Below, piece by piece: positions 27,019 through 36,659 of a stretch of DNA of 64,000 nt (position 1 is its first letter; each line of letters begins with the position of its first letter). The notes under the pieces were generated by a model that worked only from the letters and a program-made list of their open reading frames with translations, was not told the origin of the DNA and made no database searches. Source of the DNA: Rhizobium phaseoli. Its GTDB lineage: Bacteria > Pseudomonadota > Alphaproteobacteria > Rhizobiales > Rhizobiaceae. The DNA lies in contig NZ_WUFT01000025.1 of assembly GCF_010668805.1 (NCBI RefSeq), positions 1 to 64,000 on the forward strand, written 5' to 3'. The position numbers and the translations under genes are program-made.

Positions 27019-28419
27019 ATGAGCACTGAAAAAGATTATGTCGTCGCCGATCTCGGGCTTGCGGATTTCGGCCGCAAGGAAATTACGATCGCCGAAACCG
27101 AAATGCCGGGGCTGATGTCCTGCCGCACCGAATTCGGCCAGGCAAAGCCGCTGAAGGGCGCGCGCATCACCGGCTCGCTGCACATGACCATCCAGACAGC
27201 CGTGCTCATCGAGACGCTGGTGGCGCTCGGCGCCGAAGTCCGCTGGGCCTCGTGCAACATCTTCTCGACGCAGGATCATGCCGCTGCCGCGATCGCCGCC
27301 GCCGGCGTGCCTGTCTTCGCCATTAAGGGCGAGTCGCTCGAGGATTACTGGGTCTACACCGACAAGATCTTCCAGTGGGCCGATGGCGGCCTTTCCAACA
27401 TGATCCTCGATGACGGCGGCGACGCCACCATGTACATCCTGCTCGGCGCCCGCGCCGAAGCCGGTGAAGATGTGCTGTCGCATCCGCATTCCGAGGAAGA
27501 AGAAATCCTCTTCGCGCAGATCAAGAAGCGCCTTGCCGCATCGCCTGGCTGGTTCACCAAGCAGCGCGACGCGATCAAGGGCGTCACCGAGGAAACAACG
27601 ACCGGCGTCAACCGCCTCTATCAGCTCAGCCAGAAGGGCCTGCTGCCCTTCCCGGCGATCAACGTCAACGACTCGGTCACCAAATCGAAGTTCGACAACA
27701 AATACGGCTGCAAGGAATCGCTGGTCGACGGCATCCGCCGCGGCACCGACGTGATGATGGCCGGCAAGGTTGCCGTGGTCTGCGGCTACGGCGACGTCGG
27801 CAAGGGTTCTGCCGCTTCGCTTTCCGGCGCCGGCGCCCGCGTCAAGGTGACCGAAGCCGATCCGATCTGCGCATTGCAGGCTGCAATGGACGGTTATGAA
27901 GTCGTGCTGCTCGAGGACGTCGTTTCCTCTGCCGATCTCTTCATCACCACCACGGGCAACAAGGACGTCATCCGCATCGACCACATGCGTCAGATGAAGG
28001 ACATGGCGATCGTCGGCAATATCGGCCACTTCGACAACGAAATCGAAGTTGCAGCACTTCGCAATCTCAAGTGGACCAACGTCAAGCCGCAGGTCGACCT
28101 GATCGAATTCCCCAAGGGCAATCGCATCATCCTTCTTTCCGAAGGCCGCCTGCTCAACCTTGGCAACGCCACGGGCCACCCGTCCTTCGTGATGTCGGCT
28201 TCCTTCACCAACCAGACACTGGCGCAGATCGAGCTCTTCACCAAGCCCGGCCAGTATTCCAACCAGGTCTATATCCTGCCGAAGCATCTCGATGAGAAGG
28301 TCGCACGCCTGCATCTCGACAAGCTCGGCGTGAAGCTCACCGAGCTTTCCGAGGAACAGGCTGCCTATATCGGCGTCTCGCCCAAGGGTCCGTTCAAGGC
28401 CGACCACTACAGATATTGA
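27019..28419 (+). CDS. ahcY: Adenosylhomocysteinase
   Basis: A 466-residue NAD-dependent enzyme that splits S-adenosylhomocysteine to homocysteine and adenosine, clearing the product of all SAM methylations. The NAD-binding motif is [15 protein letters not shown]. Substrate-site stretches are [19 protein letters not shown] (here [15 protein letters not shown]), and the C-terminus ends KADHYRY, where Lys and Tyr contact NAD across subunits. The ATG at 27019 (MSTEKDYVV) is chosen over a frame opening 195 bases upstream, because that extension crosses a repeat and is not family-like. Confidence 0.98.
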   Translation: MSTEKDYVVADLGLADFGRKEITIAETEMPGLMSCRTEFGQAKPLKGARITGSLHMTIQTAVLIETLVALGAEVRWASCNIFSTQDHAAAAIAAAGVPVFAIKGESLEDYWVYTDKIFQWADGGLSNMILDDGGDATMYILLGARAEAGEDVLSHPHSEEEEILFAQIKKRLAASPGWFTKQRDAIKGVTEETTTGVNRLYQLSQKGLLPFPAINVNDSVTKSKFDNKYGCKESLVDGIRRGTDVMMAGKVAVVCGYGDVGKGSAASLSGAGARVKVTEADPICALQAAMDGYEVVLLEDVVSSADLFITTTGNKDVIRIDHMRQMKDMAIVGNIGHFDNEIEVAALRNLKWTNVKPQVDLIEFPKGNRIILLSEGRLLNLGNATGHPSFVMSASFTNQTLAQIELFTKPGQYSNQVYILPKHLDEKVARLHLDKLGVKLTELSEEQAAYIGVSPKGPFKADHYRY

Positions 28420-28447
28420 TCTTATCGTTAATATCCACAAGATGTAG

Positions 28448-28483
28448 AAGCCGCGGCATTGACAAGTGCCGCGGCTTATTTTT
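28448..28483 (+). terminator. Terminator of ahcY
   Basis: AAGCCGCGGCA (28448-28458) and TGCCGCGGCTT (28467-28477) make a perfect 11-bp stem with an 8-base loop, followed by ATTTTTT. Confidence 0.9.
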
Positions 28484-28622
28484 TGGGCGCTCCCTTCCCG
28501 CCGATTCCCATCCGAAGTATTGTTTTAAGACTTGATTCGGGACGCCGGACCCTGTCCGGCCGCCCCGAAAATGGGATGTCTTGTCGTAATGCGGCACATT
28601 GAAGGACGGAGACATACCGCGG

Positions 28623-31208
28623 ATGTCGGAAAGAAAAAGCAGCCTGCCCGGTCAGGCGGATGACGGCGTTCGCGCCGGTCGCCGCCCGCTGATGGCGGGC
28701 CAAAAGCACAAATCTGCAGCGGCACACGAGGCCGCCAAGCAAGAGCATGGATCATTGGCGCGCTTCCTGAAGGCTTGCGCGGCCGGCACGGCGCTGGCGG
28801 CGCTGGCGCAGCCGGTTCTGGCACAGACGGAGCAGCGGGCGGCAGCTTCGGCTCACCTCTTCACATCCTCGCAGGTCGTCGGCGTTTCCGTCGTCATCGG
28901 CGTCATATCGGCAGCACTGCTTTCGACGCTGTGGCTGGTGCGCCAGCGCGGCAATCTGGAAAGCGAGAGCCGGGAAATCCGCTCGGCGCTCTCCGATGCC
29001 CAGCAGCGCATTTCGCAATACCAGGCGTTGATCGCCGACAAGAATCGGCGGATCGTCATCTGGGACGGTAATGCGCGCCCCGAACTGCTCGGCCAGCTTC
29101 CGCCCGAAACCGGCGCACCGCAGGACGGCGAATTCCTGGCCTTCGGCCTCTGGCTGAAGTCCCGCTCGGCCTCCGAGCTGGAAAAGGCCATCGACTGCTT
29201 ACGCGACGGAGCGCAGAGTTTCGACATGGTGGTCGAAACCATCCGCGACGAAATCCTCGAGGCGCAAGGCCGGGTGTCCGGCGGGCGCGCCTTCGTCCGT
29301 TTCGTGGCGCTCAACAATCTACGCGCCGAGCTGGCAGAGATCAGGATCGAGCGCGACCGGCTGATGACCTCGATCTCGGCCTTCCAGACCATGCTCGACG
29401 CGATCGACATGCCGGCCTGGCAACGCGACCCGGCGGGCCGTCTCACCTGGGTCAACCAGGCTTATGGCGAGGCAGTCGAAGCGCGATCGCCGCAGCAGGC
29501 GATCAATGAAGGCCGCGAAATGCTGACCACCGTGGCGCGCGAACGCATTCGCGCGACGACGACGCCGGAATCGCCCTTCCACGACACGATCTCGACGGTC
29601 GTGCGCGGCAACCGCACATTCTTCGACGTCGTCGACGTCAGGCTGCCCAGCGGCTCGGCCGGTATCGCGATCGACGTGTCCGACATCGAGGCGGTGCGTG
29701 CCGAGCTGGAACGGACGCTGAAGAGCCACGCCGAAACCCTCGACCATCTCGCCACGCCCGTTGCCATCTTCGACGGCGACCGCCGCCTGCAATTCTACAA
29801 CCAGGCTTTCGTCGCGCTCTGGGAGCTGGATATCGCCTTCCTCGAAGGCCGGCCGGACAATAGCGAGCTGCTCGAGCGGCTACGGGCTGCCAAGAAGCTG
29901 CCGGACCAGCTCAACTGGAAAAGCTGGAAGGAAGCAGCCCTTTCGGTCTATCGCGCGCTCGACACCCAATCCGATCTCTGGCACCTGCCGAACGGACAGA
30001 CATTGCGCGTCTTCGCGACTGCCCATCCGCAGGGGGGCGCCACCTGGGTATTCGAAAACCTGACCGAGCAGGTCGATCTCGAAACGCGCTACAACACGCT
30101 GGTCAAGGTGCAGGGCGAAACGATCGACCATCTTTCCGAAGGTGTGGCGGTGTTCGGCCCGGATGGACGCATCCGTCTGTCAAACCCGGCCTTCCGCGCA
30201 CTCTGGGGGATCACCGAAACCGAAGCCAAGCCGGGCACCCATATCCGCGGACTGGGCGAGGCCTGCGCGCCGTCCTATGACCGGCCGGACGGCTGGAAGG
30301 CGTTCGCGGAACTGATCACCAGCTTCGACGACGAACGCCGCTCGGGCCAGGGAACGCTGGAACTCTTCTCCGGGCTCGTGCTCGACTATGCCGTCATCCC
30401 GCTGCCGAATGCGCAGACCATGCTGACCTTCGTCAATATGACGGACAGCGTGCGGGCCGAGCGGGCGCTGACCGAGAAGAACGAAGCGCTGCGCAAGGCC
30501 GACGAGCTGAAGAACGACTTCGTCCAGCATGTGTCCTACGAGCTGCGCTCGCCGCTGACCAATATCATCGGCTTCACCGATCTTCTGCGCACGCAGGGCG
30601 TCGGGCCGCTGAACGAACGGCAGGCCGAATATATCGACCACATCTCGACCTCGTCCTCCGTTCTGTTGACGCTCGTCAACGATATTCTCGACCTTGCGAC
30701 CGTCGATGCCGGCATCATGCGCCTCAACTATGCCGATATTGATCTCAACGACCTGCTCGACGACGTCTCGATGCAGATCGCCGATCGCCTGCACGAAAGC
30801 GGCGTCGCGCTCGAAATCACCGCGCCGGCCTACCTCGGCTCGATCGTCGCCGATCCGCAGCGGCTGAAGCAGATCCTGCTGAAGCTGCTTTCCAATGCGG
30901 CGAATTTTTCGCCGGAAGGCACCTCGATCGCGCTTGAGTGCCATCGCGAAGGCACGGATTTCGTTTTCTCCGTCAGCGATCGCGGCCCCGGCATCTCGCC
31001 TGACATGATCGCCACTGTCTTCGACCGCTTTGCGACGGGTGCGAAAAGCGGCAAACGCGGCGGCGCCGGTCTCGGCCTGTCGATCGTCGACAGCTTCGTC
31101 AGTCTGCATCACGGCGACGTGACGATCGACAGCGAGCCGGGCAAGGGCACAACCGTCGTCTGCCGTATCCCCTCGATCAATGTCCCGCATACCGCGGCCG
31201 CCGAATGA
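28623..31208 (+). CDS. divL: DivL-type sensor pseudokinase (tyrosine in place of the H-box histidine)
   Basis: An 861-residue membrane protein built like a PAS-containing histidine kinase. A hydrophobic segment at about 51-67 and a transmembrane helix at about 86-106 precede several PAS-like regions (about 255-600). The dimerisation motif reads VSYELRSPL, with Tyr639 (TAC at 30537-30539) where kinases have histidine. The ATPase domain keeps N-box LLSNAANFSPEG, DRGPGIS and GGAGLGLSIVDS. This is the diagnostic feature of Caulobacter DivL, which controls CckA and so CtrA. An ahcY-adjacent DivL is also what I recall in Agrobacterium. Start chosen at 28623 with GGAG upstream. It overlaps the next gene by four bases. 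Confidence 0.88.
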   Translation: MSERKSSLPGQADDGVRAGRRPLMAGQKHKSAAAHEAAKQEHGSLARFLKACAAGTALAALAQPVLAQTEQRAAASAHLFTSSQVVGVSVVIGVISAALLSTLWLVRQRGNLESESREIRSALSDAQQRISQYQALIADKNRRIVIWDGNARPELLGQLPPETGAPQDGEFLAFGLWLKSRSASELEKAIDCLRDGAQSFDMVVETIRDEILEAQGRVSGGRAFVRFVALNNLRAELAEIRIERDRLMTSISAFQTMLDAIDMPAWQRDPAGRLTWVNQAYGEAVEARSPQQAINEGREMLTTVARERIRATTTPESPFHDTISTVVRGNRTFFDVVDVRLPSGSAGIAIDVSDIEAVRAELERTLKSHAETLDHLATPVAIFDGDRRLQFYNQAFVALWELDIAFLEGRPDNSELLERLRAAKKLPDQLNWKSWKEAALSVYRALDTQSDLWHLPNGQTLRVFATAHPQGGATWVFENLTEQVDLETRYNTLVKVQGETIDHLSEGVAVFGPDGRIRLSNPAFRALWGITETEAKPGTHIRGLGEACAPSYDRPDGWKAFAELITSFDDERRSGQGTLELFSGLVLDYAVIPLPNAQTMLTFVNMTDSVRAERALTEKNEALRKADELKNDFVQHVSYELRSPLTNIIGFTDLLRTQGVGPLNERQAEYIDHISTSSSVLLTLVNDILDLATVDAGIMRLNYADIDLNDLLDDVSMQIADRLHESGVALEITAPAYLGSIVADPQRLKQILLKLLSNAANFSPEGTSIALECHREGTDFVFSVSDRGPGISPDMIATVFDRFATGAKSGKRGGAGLGLSIVDSFVSLHHGDVTIDSEPGKGTTVVCRIPSINVPHTAAAE

Positions 31209-32716
31209 CGACCAGCGATACCATCTCGCTTTTCCTGAAAGACGAGGCGGATACATCTCGACTGGGCGAAGACCTGGCGTTGGCCTTGAAGGCCGGCGAT
31301 TGCCTCGCCCTTTCCGGCGATCTCGGCGCGGGGAAATCCTCGCTGGCACGGGCGATCCTGCGCGCCATCGCCGACGACGAGGAGCTCGAGGTCCCGAGCC
31401 CGACCTTCACCCTGGTGCAATCCTACGATCTGCGCTTGCCCGTTTCACACTTCGATCTCTACCGGCTCGGCCATCCCGGCGAACTGACCGAACTCGGCTT
31501 CGACGAGGCTTTGGAGAACGGCATCTGTCTCGTCGAATGGCCTGAGATGGCCGATGGCGAACTGCCGGCCGAGCGCATCACGCTGCGGCTCGCACATGAA
31601 GGCAGCGGCCGCCGGGCAACGATCGATGCCGCCGGCGCACAGGCCTTGCGCATCCATCGTGTCCTGGCGATCCGCGATTTCCTCGACAAAGCCGGCTATC
31701 CCGAGGTTAAGCGCCGCTTCCTGACCGGCGATGCGTCGTTGCGCGCCTATGAAGCGATCTATCCGAACGCTGCTCCGCGAAAAATACTGATGGATTGGCG
31801 CCCGCATCCCGAGGGACCGCCGGTCTATGACGGCAAGCCCTATCCCAAGGTCGCGCATCTGGCGCAAAACGCCTATCCTTTCGTTGCGATTGCCGATGCC
31901 TTGCGCGAGCGGGGTTTTGCGACGCCGGAGATTTATAAGGTCGATTATGAGCAGGGCATCCTGCTGATCGAGGATCTCGGCACCGAAGGCGTGCTCGATG
32001 ACGACGGGCGGCCGATCGCCGAACGTTACCGGCAAAGCGTCGCCTGCCTCGCCCATCTTCATTCCATGCAGATTCCGCAGGATATCCCGGTTTCGACAGC
32101 GCATACGCATCACATTCCGGACTTCGATCGCATGGCGATGAAGATGGAAGTGCAGCTTGTGCTCGATTGGCATATTGCCTGGAAGCGCGGGACGCCGCCC
32201 ACAGATGCCGAACGTGCGGAGTATCTGGCGATCTGGGACTCGCTGATCGACGCGCTCGCGACAGCTGAGAAAAACCTGCTCCTGCGCGACTTCCATTCGC
32301 CGAACATCATCTGGCGCGAAGAGGAAAGCGGTATCGGCAAGGTCGGCATCATCGATTTCCAGGACGCGATGATCGGCCCGACCGCCTATGATCTCGCCTC
32401 CATCGTCCAGGATGCACGGGTGACGATCGAACCGGATCTCTTCCGGCAGTTGATGGACGATTATCTCAGCCTTCGCCGGGCGCAAGGCGGCTTCGACGAA
32501 GCCGGATTCATGAAGGCCTGGGCGATCATGTCGGCGCAGCGCAATTGCAAGCTTGCCGGCCTTTGGGTGCGGCTGCTGCAGCGCGACGGCAAGCCCGGCT
32601 ATCTCAAACATATGCTCCGAACACTCACCTATCTCCAGGTCGCACTTGAGCACGAATCGCTTGCCCCCTTGCGCGATTGGTGCGCAAGGGCTGGAATAGG
32701 CCAAAGCGAATCATAA
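31205..32716 (+). CDS. tsaE: Fusion of TsaE (t6A ATPase) and AmgK-type sugar phosphotransferase
   Basis: A 503-residue two-domain protein. Residues 1 to about 150 are TsaE, the ATPase of the tRNA threonylcarbamoyladenosine complex, with Walker A GDLGAGKSSLARA (about 38-50), PSPTFTLVQSY and the HFDLYRL motif. Residues about 165-500 are an aminoglycoside-phosphotransferase-like kinase with RDFHSPNIIW (catalytic loop) and IIDFQDAMIGPTAYDLASI. Followed directly by a MurU-like gene, the kinase half is best read as AmgK, the anomeric MurNAc/GlcNAc kinase of peptidoglycan recycling. The fusion is known in annotation of Rhizobiales; whether both halves act jointly is unknown. Confidence 0.92.
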   Translation: MTTSDTISLFLKDEADTSRLGEDLALALKAGDCLALSGDLGAGKSSLARAILRAIADDEELEVPSPTFTLVQSYDLRLPVSHFDLYRLGHPGELTELGFDEALENGICLVEWPEMADGELPAERITLRLAHEGSGRRATIDAAGAQALRIHRVLAIRDFLDKAGYPEVKRRFLTGDASLRAYEAIYPNAAPRKILMDWRPHPEGPPVYDGKPYPKVAHLAQNAYPFVAIADALRERGFATPEIYKVDYEQGILLIEDLGTEGVLDDDGRPIAERYRQSVACLAHLHSMQIPQDIPVSTAHTHHIPDFDRMAMKMEVQLVLDWHIAWKRGTPPTDAERAEYLAIWDSLIDALATAEKNLLLRDFHSPNIIWREEESGIGKVGIIDFQDAMIGPTAYDLASIVQDARVTIEPDLFRQLMDDYLSLRRAQGGFDEAGFMKAWAIMSAQRNCKLAGLWVRLLQRDGKPGYLKHMLRTLTYLQVALEHESLAPLRDWCARAGIGQSES

Positions 32717-32729
32717 GTTCCGGATCAGC

Positions 32730-33461
32730 ATGAGCATCAGACAAGCCATGGTACTGGCCGCGGGTCTCGGGACCCGTATGCGCCCGATCACCGAGACGAT
32801 CCCGAAGCCGCTGGTGAAAATCGACGGCAAGCCGATGATCGACTACACGCTGGATTCGCTGGTGGCGGCCGGCATCGAACGAGCCGCCGTCAACGTTCAT
32901 CACCACGCCGACCAGATGCTCGATCATCTGAAGAATTATCCTGGCCTCGACATCGTCATCTCCGACGAGCGGGAGGCGCTGATGAACTCCGGTGGCGGAC
33001 TGGCGAAGGGGCTGAGGCTGCTGACCCGCGACGATATCTTCGTCATGAATGCCGACCTGTTCTGGATCGGCGAACAGCCGGGGCGGCCGACAAACCTGCA
33101 ACGCTTAGCCGGATTCTTCGATGCCGAGCGCATGGACATGGCGCTGCTCTGTGTGATGATCGAGGATACGACGGGGCACAACGGCAAGAACGATTTCAGC
33201 CTCGCAGCCGATGGCCGGCTGACGCGTTATCGCGACGATCCGTCCAATCCCGTCGTTTACGCCGGAGCGATCGCCATGAACCCGTCGCTGTTCGACGACG
33301 CGCCGCAGGATGCCTTCAACCTCAATATCTATTTCGACAAGGCGATCGCACGCGGCCGACTTTTTGGCGTGGTGCTCGACGGCCACTGGCTGACAGTGGG
33401 AACGCCGGAGGCGATCGGCGAGGCGGAGGAAACGATCCGTCGGTTGCGGGCGTTTGCGTGA
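32730..33461 (+). CDS. murU: MurNAc-1-phosphate uridylyltransferase (MurU-like nucleotidyltransferase)
   Basis: A 243-residue sugar nucleotidyltransferase. The NTP-binding signature LAAGLGTRMRPITETIPKPLVKIDGKPMI-type region is at about 9-35, with the metal-binding Asp in VMNADLFW (about 110-117). With the AmgK half of the upstream gene it would make UDP-MurNAc from recycled MurNAc, bypassing de novo synthesis. It starts 13 bases after the fusion gene. A hexose-1-phosphate nucleotidyltransferase is the alternative reading from sequence alone, but the neighbour favours MurU. Confidence 0.85.
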   Translation: MSIRQAMVLAAGLGTRMRPITETIPKPLVKIDGKPMIDYTLDSLVAAGIERAAVNVHHHADQMLDHLKNYPGLDIVISDEREALMNSGGGLAKGLRLLTRDDIFVMNADLFWIGEQPGRPTNLQRLAGFFDAERMDMALLCVMIEDTTGHNGKNDFSLAADGRLTRYRDDPSNPVVYAGAIAMNPSLFDDAPQDAFNLNIYFDKAIARGRLFGVVLDGHWLTVGTPEAIGEAEETIRRLRAFA

Positions 33462-33464
33462 GAT

Positions 33465-36400
33465 ATGGCGGAGCGGCACCAGCCACGTATTCTGACGATC
33501 CCGGCAGGCCTCTCCTTCCTGAAAACGCTGGCGACGACGCTTTGCGACGGCCGGCTGACGCCGCGCTTCCGGCATGAGGCGGATGATCCGCTGTCGCTCG
33601 CCAAGGTGACGATCTATCTGCCGACGCGGCGCGCCGTGCGCGTGCTGCGTTCGGAATTCGTCGACCTGCTCGGCGGCCGCTCGGCGATCCTGCCGGTCAT
33701 CCGTCCTCTCGGCGAAACCGATGACGACAGCGGCTATTTCGACGAGGCGCTGCCGGCGACGATCGATCTCGCCCAGCCGCTGTCGAATACCGCCCGCCTG
33801 CTGGAACTGGCGCGTCTGATCCTCGCCTGGCGAAACAAACTGCCGGAGATCGTCCGCCACATTCATTCGGATTCGCCGCTGGTGGCACCGGCAAGCCCGG
33901 CGGATGCGATCTGGCTCGCCCGCAACCTCGCGGAACTGATCGATTCCATCGAAACCGAAGACCTCGACTGGTCGGAACTGTCGAAACTCGACACCGGCGA
34001 CTATGCCGCCTGGTGGCAGCTGACGGCGGAGTTTCTGCAGATCGCCAGCGCCTTCTGGCCGGAGCGGCTTTCCGAAGTCGGCAAATCCTCGCCGGCGCGG
34101 CACCGAAACGCCATCCTGCGGGCCGAAGCGACAAGGCTTTCCGCGACGAAACCGATTGGGCCGATCATCATTGCCGGTTCGACGGGTTCGGTCCCCGCCA
34201 CCGCCGATCTCATCGCCGCCGTCGCCAATCTGCCCGAGGGTGTGATTGTGCTTCCGGGTCTCGATCTCTCCATGCCGGAGAAACACTGGCAGATGGTGGC
34301 GCCGGAACCGGCACCCGGCCAACATGCCAACCCTGCAAGCCGGAGCCATCCGCAGTATGGCCTGTCGTTGCTGCTCAAGCGGCTGAAGCTGACGCGTGCC
34401 GCCGTGACCCTTCTTGAACGGCCTGCGGCCGATCTTGAGCGGCGCGCCGAAATCCTGTCCCGGGCGCTCGTCCCCGCGGAGGCCACCAGCGATTGGGGCG
34501 CCTGGAAGAGCGACCTGCCCGAGGGCAGCCTGTCTTCCTCCTTCGCCGATGTTTCGCTGATCGAAGCCGCCAATGAACGCGAGGAAGCCACCGCGATTGC
34601 AATTGCGCTGCGGCTGGCCCTGGAAAAGCCGGGGCAGGACGGCGAAAGCCGGGCGGCCCTCATCACCCCGGACCGCAATCTCGCCCGCCGGGTGATGGCG
34701 GAACTGTCCCGCTTCGGCATCCTCGCCGACGATTCGGCCGGCACACCGCTTGCCGCCATGCCGCAGGGCACGCTGCTGCAATTGCTGCTGGAGGCAGCGC
34801 TACGCCCCGGCGATCCGGTGGCGATCGTCTCGCTGCTCAAACATCCGCTGGCCCGTTTCGGCCTGGAACGCGACGCATTGATTTCCGCTACCGAGGCGCT
34901 CGAGCTGCTGGCACTGCGCGGCGGTGTGGCGGAGGTCAATATCAGCAGGCTCGAGCCGTTGCTGACCCAGCAGCTTGCCGAACAGGCACAGGATAGGCAC
35001 GCGCCGCAATGGCGAAAGGCGCTTTCGCCCGACGCTGCCGATGCCGCGTACGATCTTGCCCGGCGGGTCACACAAGCGACCGAGCCGCTGGCTTCGGCCT
35101 TGATCCGGCACCGGCCGGAAGATCGCGGAAGGATGGTAAGCTTCACTTTGTCCGAATGGGCGGAGCGTACCGGTCGTTCGCTCGAAGCAGTCGCGGCCGA
35201 TCCGCGCGGCAATCTCGCCGATCTCTGGTCTGGTGAAGCGGGAGATGCGCTCGCAGCCCTGCTCGGCGAGGTCATCGGTACGGACGGCCAGATGGAAGCC
35301 GACGGGCCGCAATGGATCGACATCATGGCAGCGCTTGCCGCCGGTCATGCGGTGAAGCCACGGGCACTCAGTCATCCTCGCCTCTTCATCTTCGGCACAC
35401 TGGAAGCCCGCCTGCAGAGCGTCGATACGCTGATCCTCGGCGGCCTGAACGAGGGCACCTGGCCAGGGCAGACCGCCAACAATCCCTTCATTCCGCGTAT
35501 GATGAAGACCGAGATCGGCCTCGAGCCGCCGGAACGGCGTATCGGCCAGCTGGCGCATGACTTCGAGATGGCGAACGGCACGCGCCATCTGATCTATTCG
35601 CGCGCGCTGCGCCAAGGCTCGACACCGACGGTCGCCTCTCGTTGGCTGCAGCGGCTGCTGGCGCTCGCCGGAGAGGCGTTCGAAGCGGAATTGAAGGGAC
35701 GTGGCAACCGGTTCCTGCAATGGGCCGGCCTGATCGATCGCGGAGAAGCCCAGGTACCAGCACAGCGACCCTCGCCGAAGCCACCGCTGGCACTGCAGCC
35801 GAAATCCTATTCCTTCAGCGAAGTCGGGCGGCTGCGCCGGGATCCCTATGCCATCTATGCCCGCCGCATCCTGCGCCTCGATCCCGTCGATACGTTCAAC
35901 CGCGATCCAGGAGCGGCCGAACGCGGAACGCTCTACCACAAGATCATCGACCGGTTCATTCGCGAAGCCCATGTCGCCGGCACCCCGGATGCGGCAGCGG
36001 CGATGGAGCGCATCCTTTCCGAGCTTTTCGACATGGAGCAGCTACCGCCGCATATCGATGCCGTGTGGCGGCCACGCTTCCGCGCGGTATCCCGTGCCTT
36101 CCTCGAATGGGAAACCGGACGGCGGCCCGGCATCCGCAAAACGCTGACCGAGGTGCGTGGCGGCTTCGAATTGGAGCCGATCAACATCCGCCTTAACGGC
36201 GTTGCCGACCGGATCGACATCAGCGGACCGAATGCCGCCGATATCATCGACTATAAAACCGGCTACAATCCGTCGCCGGCGCAGGCCCGCGTGCTTCTCG
36301 ATCCGCAGCTTGCGCTCGAAGCGGCAGCCTTGAGCGCCGGCGCCTTCCGTGATGCCGGCAGTCTCGTGCCGCAGGACCTGCTCTATGTCCGCCTGCGGCC

Positions 36401-36659
36401 GGGACGCCGTTTTCAGGTCGACACCGTCAACAACGAGAGTTCGGCGCGCAGCGACAAGGCGAAATCGGCGATGGATCTCGCCGAGGAATCGATCGACCAG
36501 CTGGTCAAGTTCGTCGGATTGCTGCAGTCCGGCGAGAAAGGCTTCACCTCGCGGCTCATCCCGGCGCAGCAATTCGATTTCGGCGGCGACTATGATCACC
36601 TCGCCCGCGTCTCCGAATGGTCGACAGCCGAAACCGAGGAAGGCGGCAGCGATGAGTGA
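33465..36659 (+). CDS. addB: Double-strand break repair protein AddB
   Basis: A 1064-residue subunit of the AddAB helicase-nuclease that processes DNA ends for RecA. The N-terminal helicase-like part lacks a clean Walker A motif. GLNEGTWPGQTANNPFIPR marks the family. The C-terminal nuclease domain has ERGTLYHKIIDRF and the active-site IIDYKTGYNPS. There is only one cysteine in the whole protein (about residue 27), so the iron-sulphur cluster of Bacillus AddB cannot be present. It overlaps addA by eight bases. Confidence 0.95.
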   Translation: MAERHQPRILTIPAGLSFLKTLATTLCDGRLTPRFRHEADDPLSLAKVTIYLPTRRAVRVLRSEFVDLLGGRSAILPVIRPLGETDDDSGYFDEALPATIDLAQPLSNTARLLELARLILAWRNKLPEIVRHIHSDSPLVAPASPADAIWLARNLAELIDSIETEDLDWSELSKLDTGDYAAWWQLTAEFLQIASAFWPERLSEVGKSSPARHRNAILRAEATRLSATKPIGPIIIAGSTGSVPATADLIAAVANLPEGVIVLPGLDLSMPEKHWQMVAPEPAPGQHANPASRSHPQYGLSLLLKRLKLTRAAVTLLERPAADLERRAEILSRALVPAEATSDWGAWKSDLPEGSLSSSFADVSLIEAANEREEATAIAIALRLALEKPGQDGESRAALITPDRNLARRVMAELSRFGILADDSAGTPLAAMPQGTLLQLLLEAALRPGDPVAIVSLLKHPLARFGLERDALISATEALELLALRGGVAEVNISRLEPLLTQQLAEQAQDRHAPQWRKALSPDAADAAYDLARRVTQATEPLASALIRHRPEDRGRMVSFTLSEWAERTGRSLEAVAADPRGNLADLWSGEAGDALAALLGEVIGTDGQMEADGPQWIDIMAALAAGHAVKPRALSHPRLFIFGTLEARLQSVDTLILGGLNEGTWPGQTANNPFIPRMMKTEIGLEPPERRIGQLAHDFEMANGTRHLIYSRALRQGSTPTVASRWLQRLLALAGEAFEAELKGRGNRFLQWAGLIDRGEAQVPAQRPSPKPPLALQPKSYSFSEVGRLRRDPYAIYARRILRLDPVDTFNRDPGAAERGTLYHKIIDRFIREAHVAGTPDAAAAMERILSELFDMEQLPPHIDAVWRPRFRAVSRAFLEWETGRRPGIRKTLTEVRGGFELEPINIRLNGVADRIDISGPNAADIIDYKTGYNPSPAQARVLLDPQLALEAAALSAGAFRDAGSLVPQDLLYVRLRPGRRFQVDTVNNESSARSDKAKSAMDLAEESIDQLVKFVGLLQSGEKGFTSRLIPAQQFDFGGDYDHLARVSEWSTAETEEGGSDE

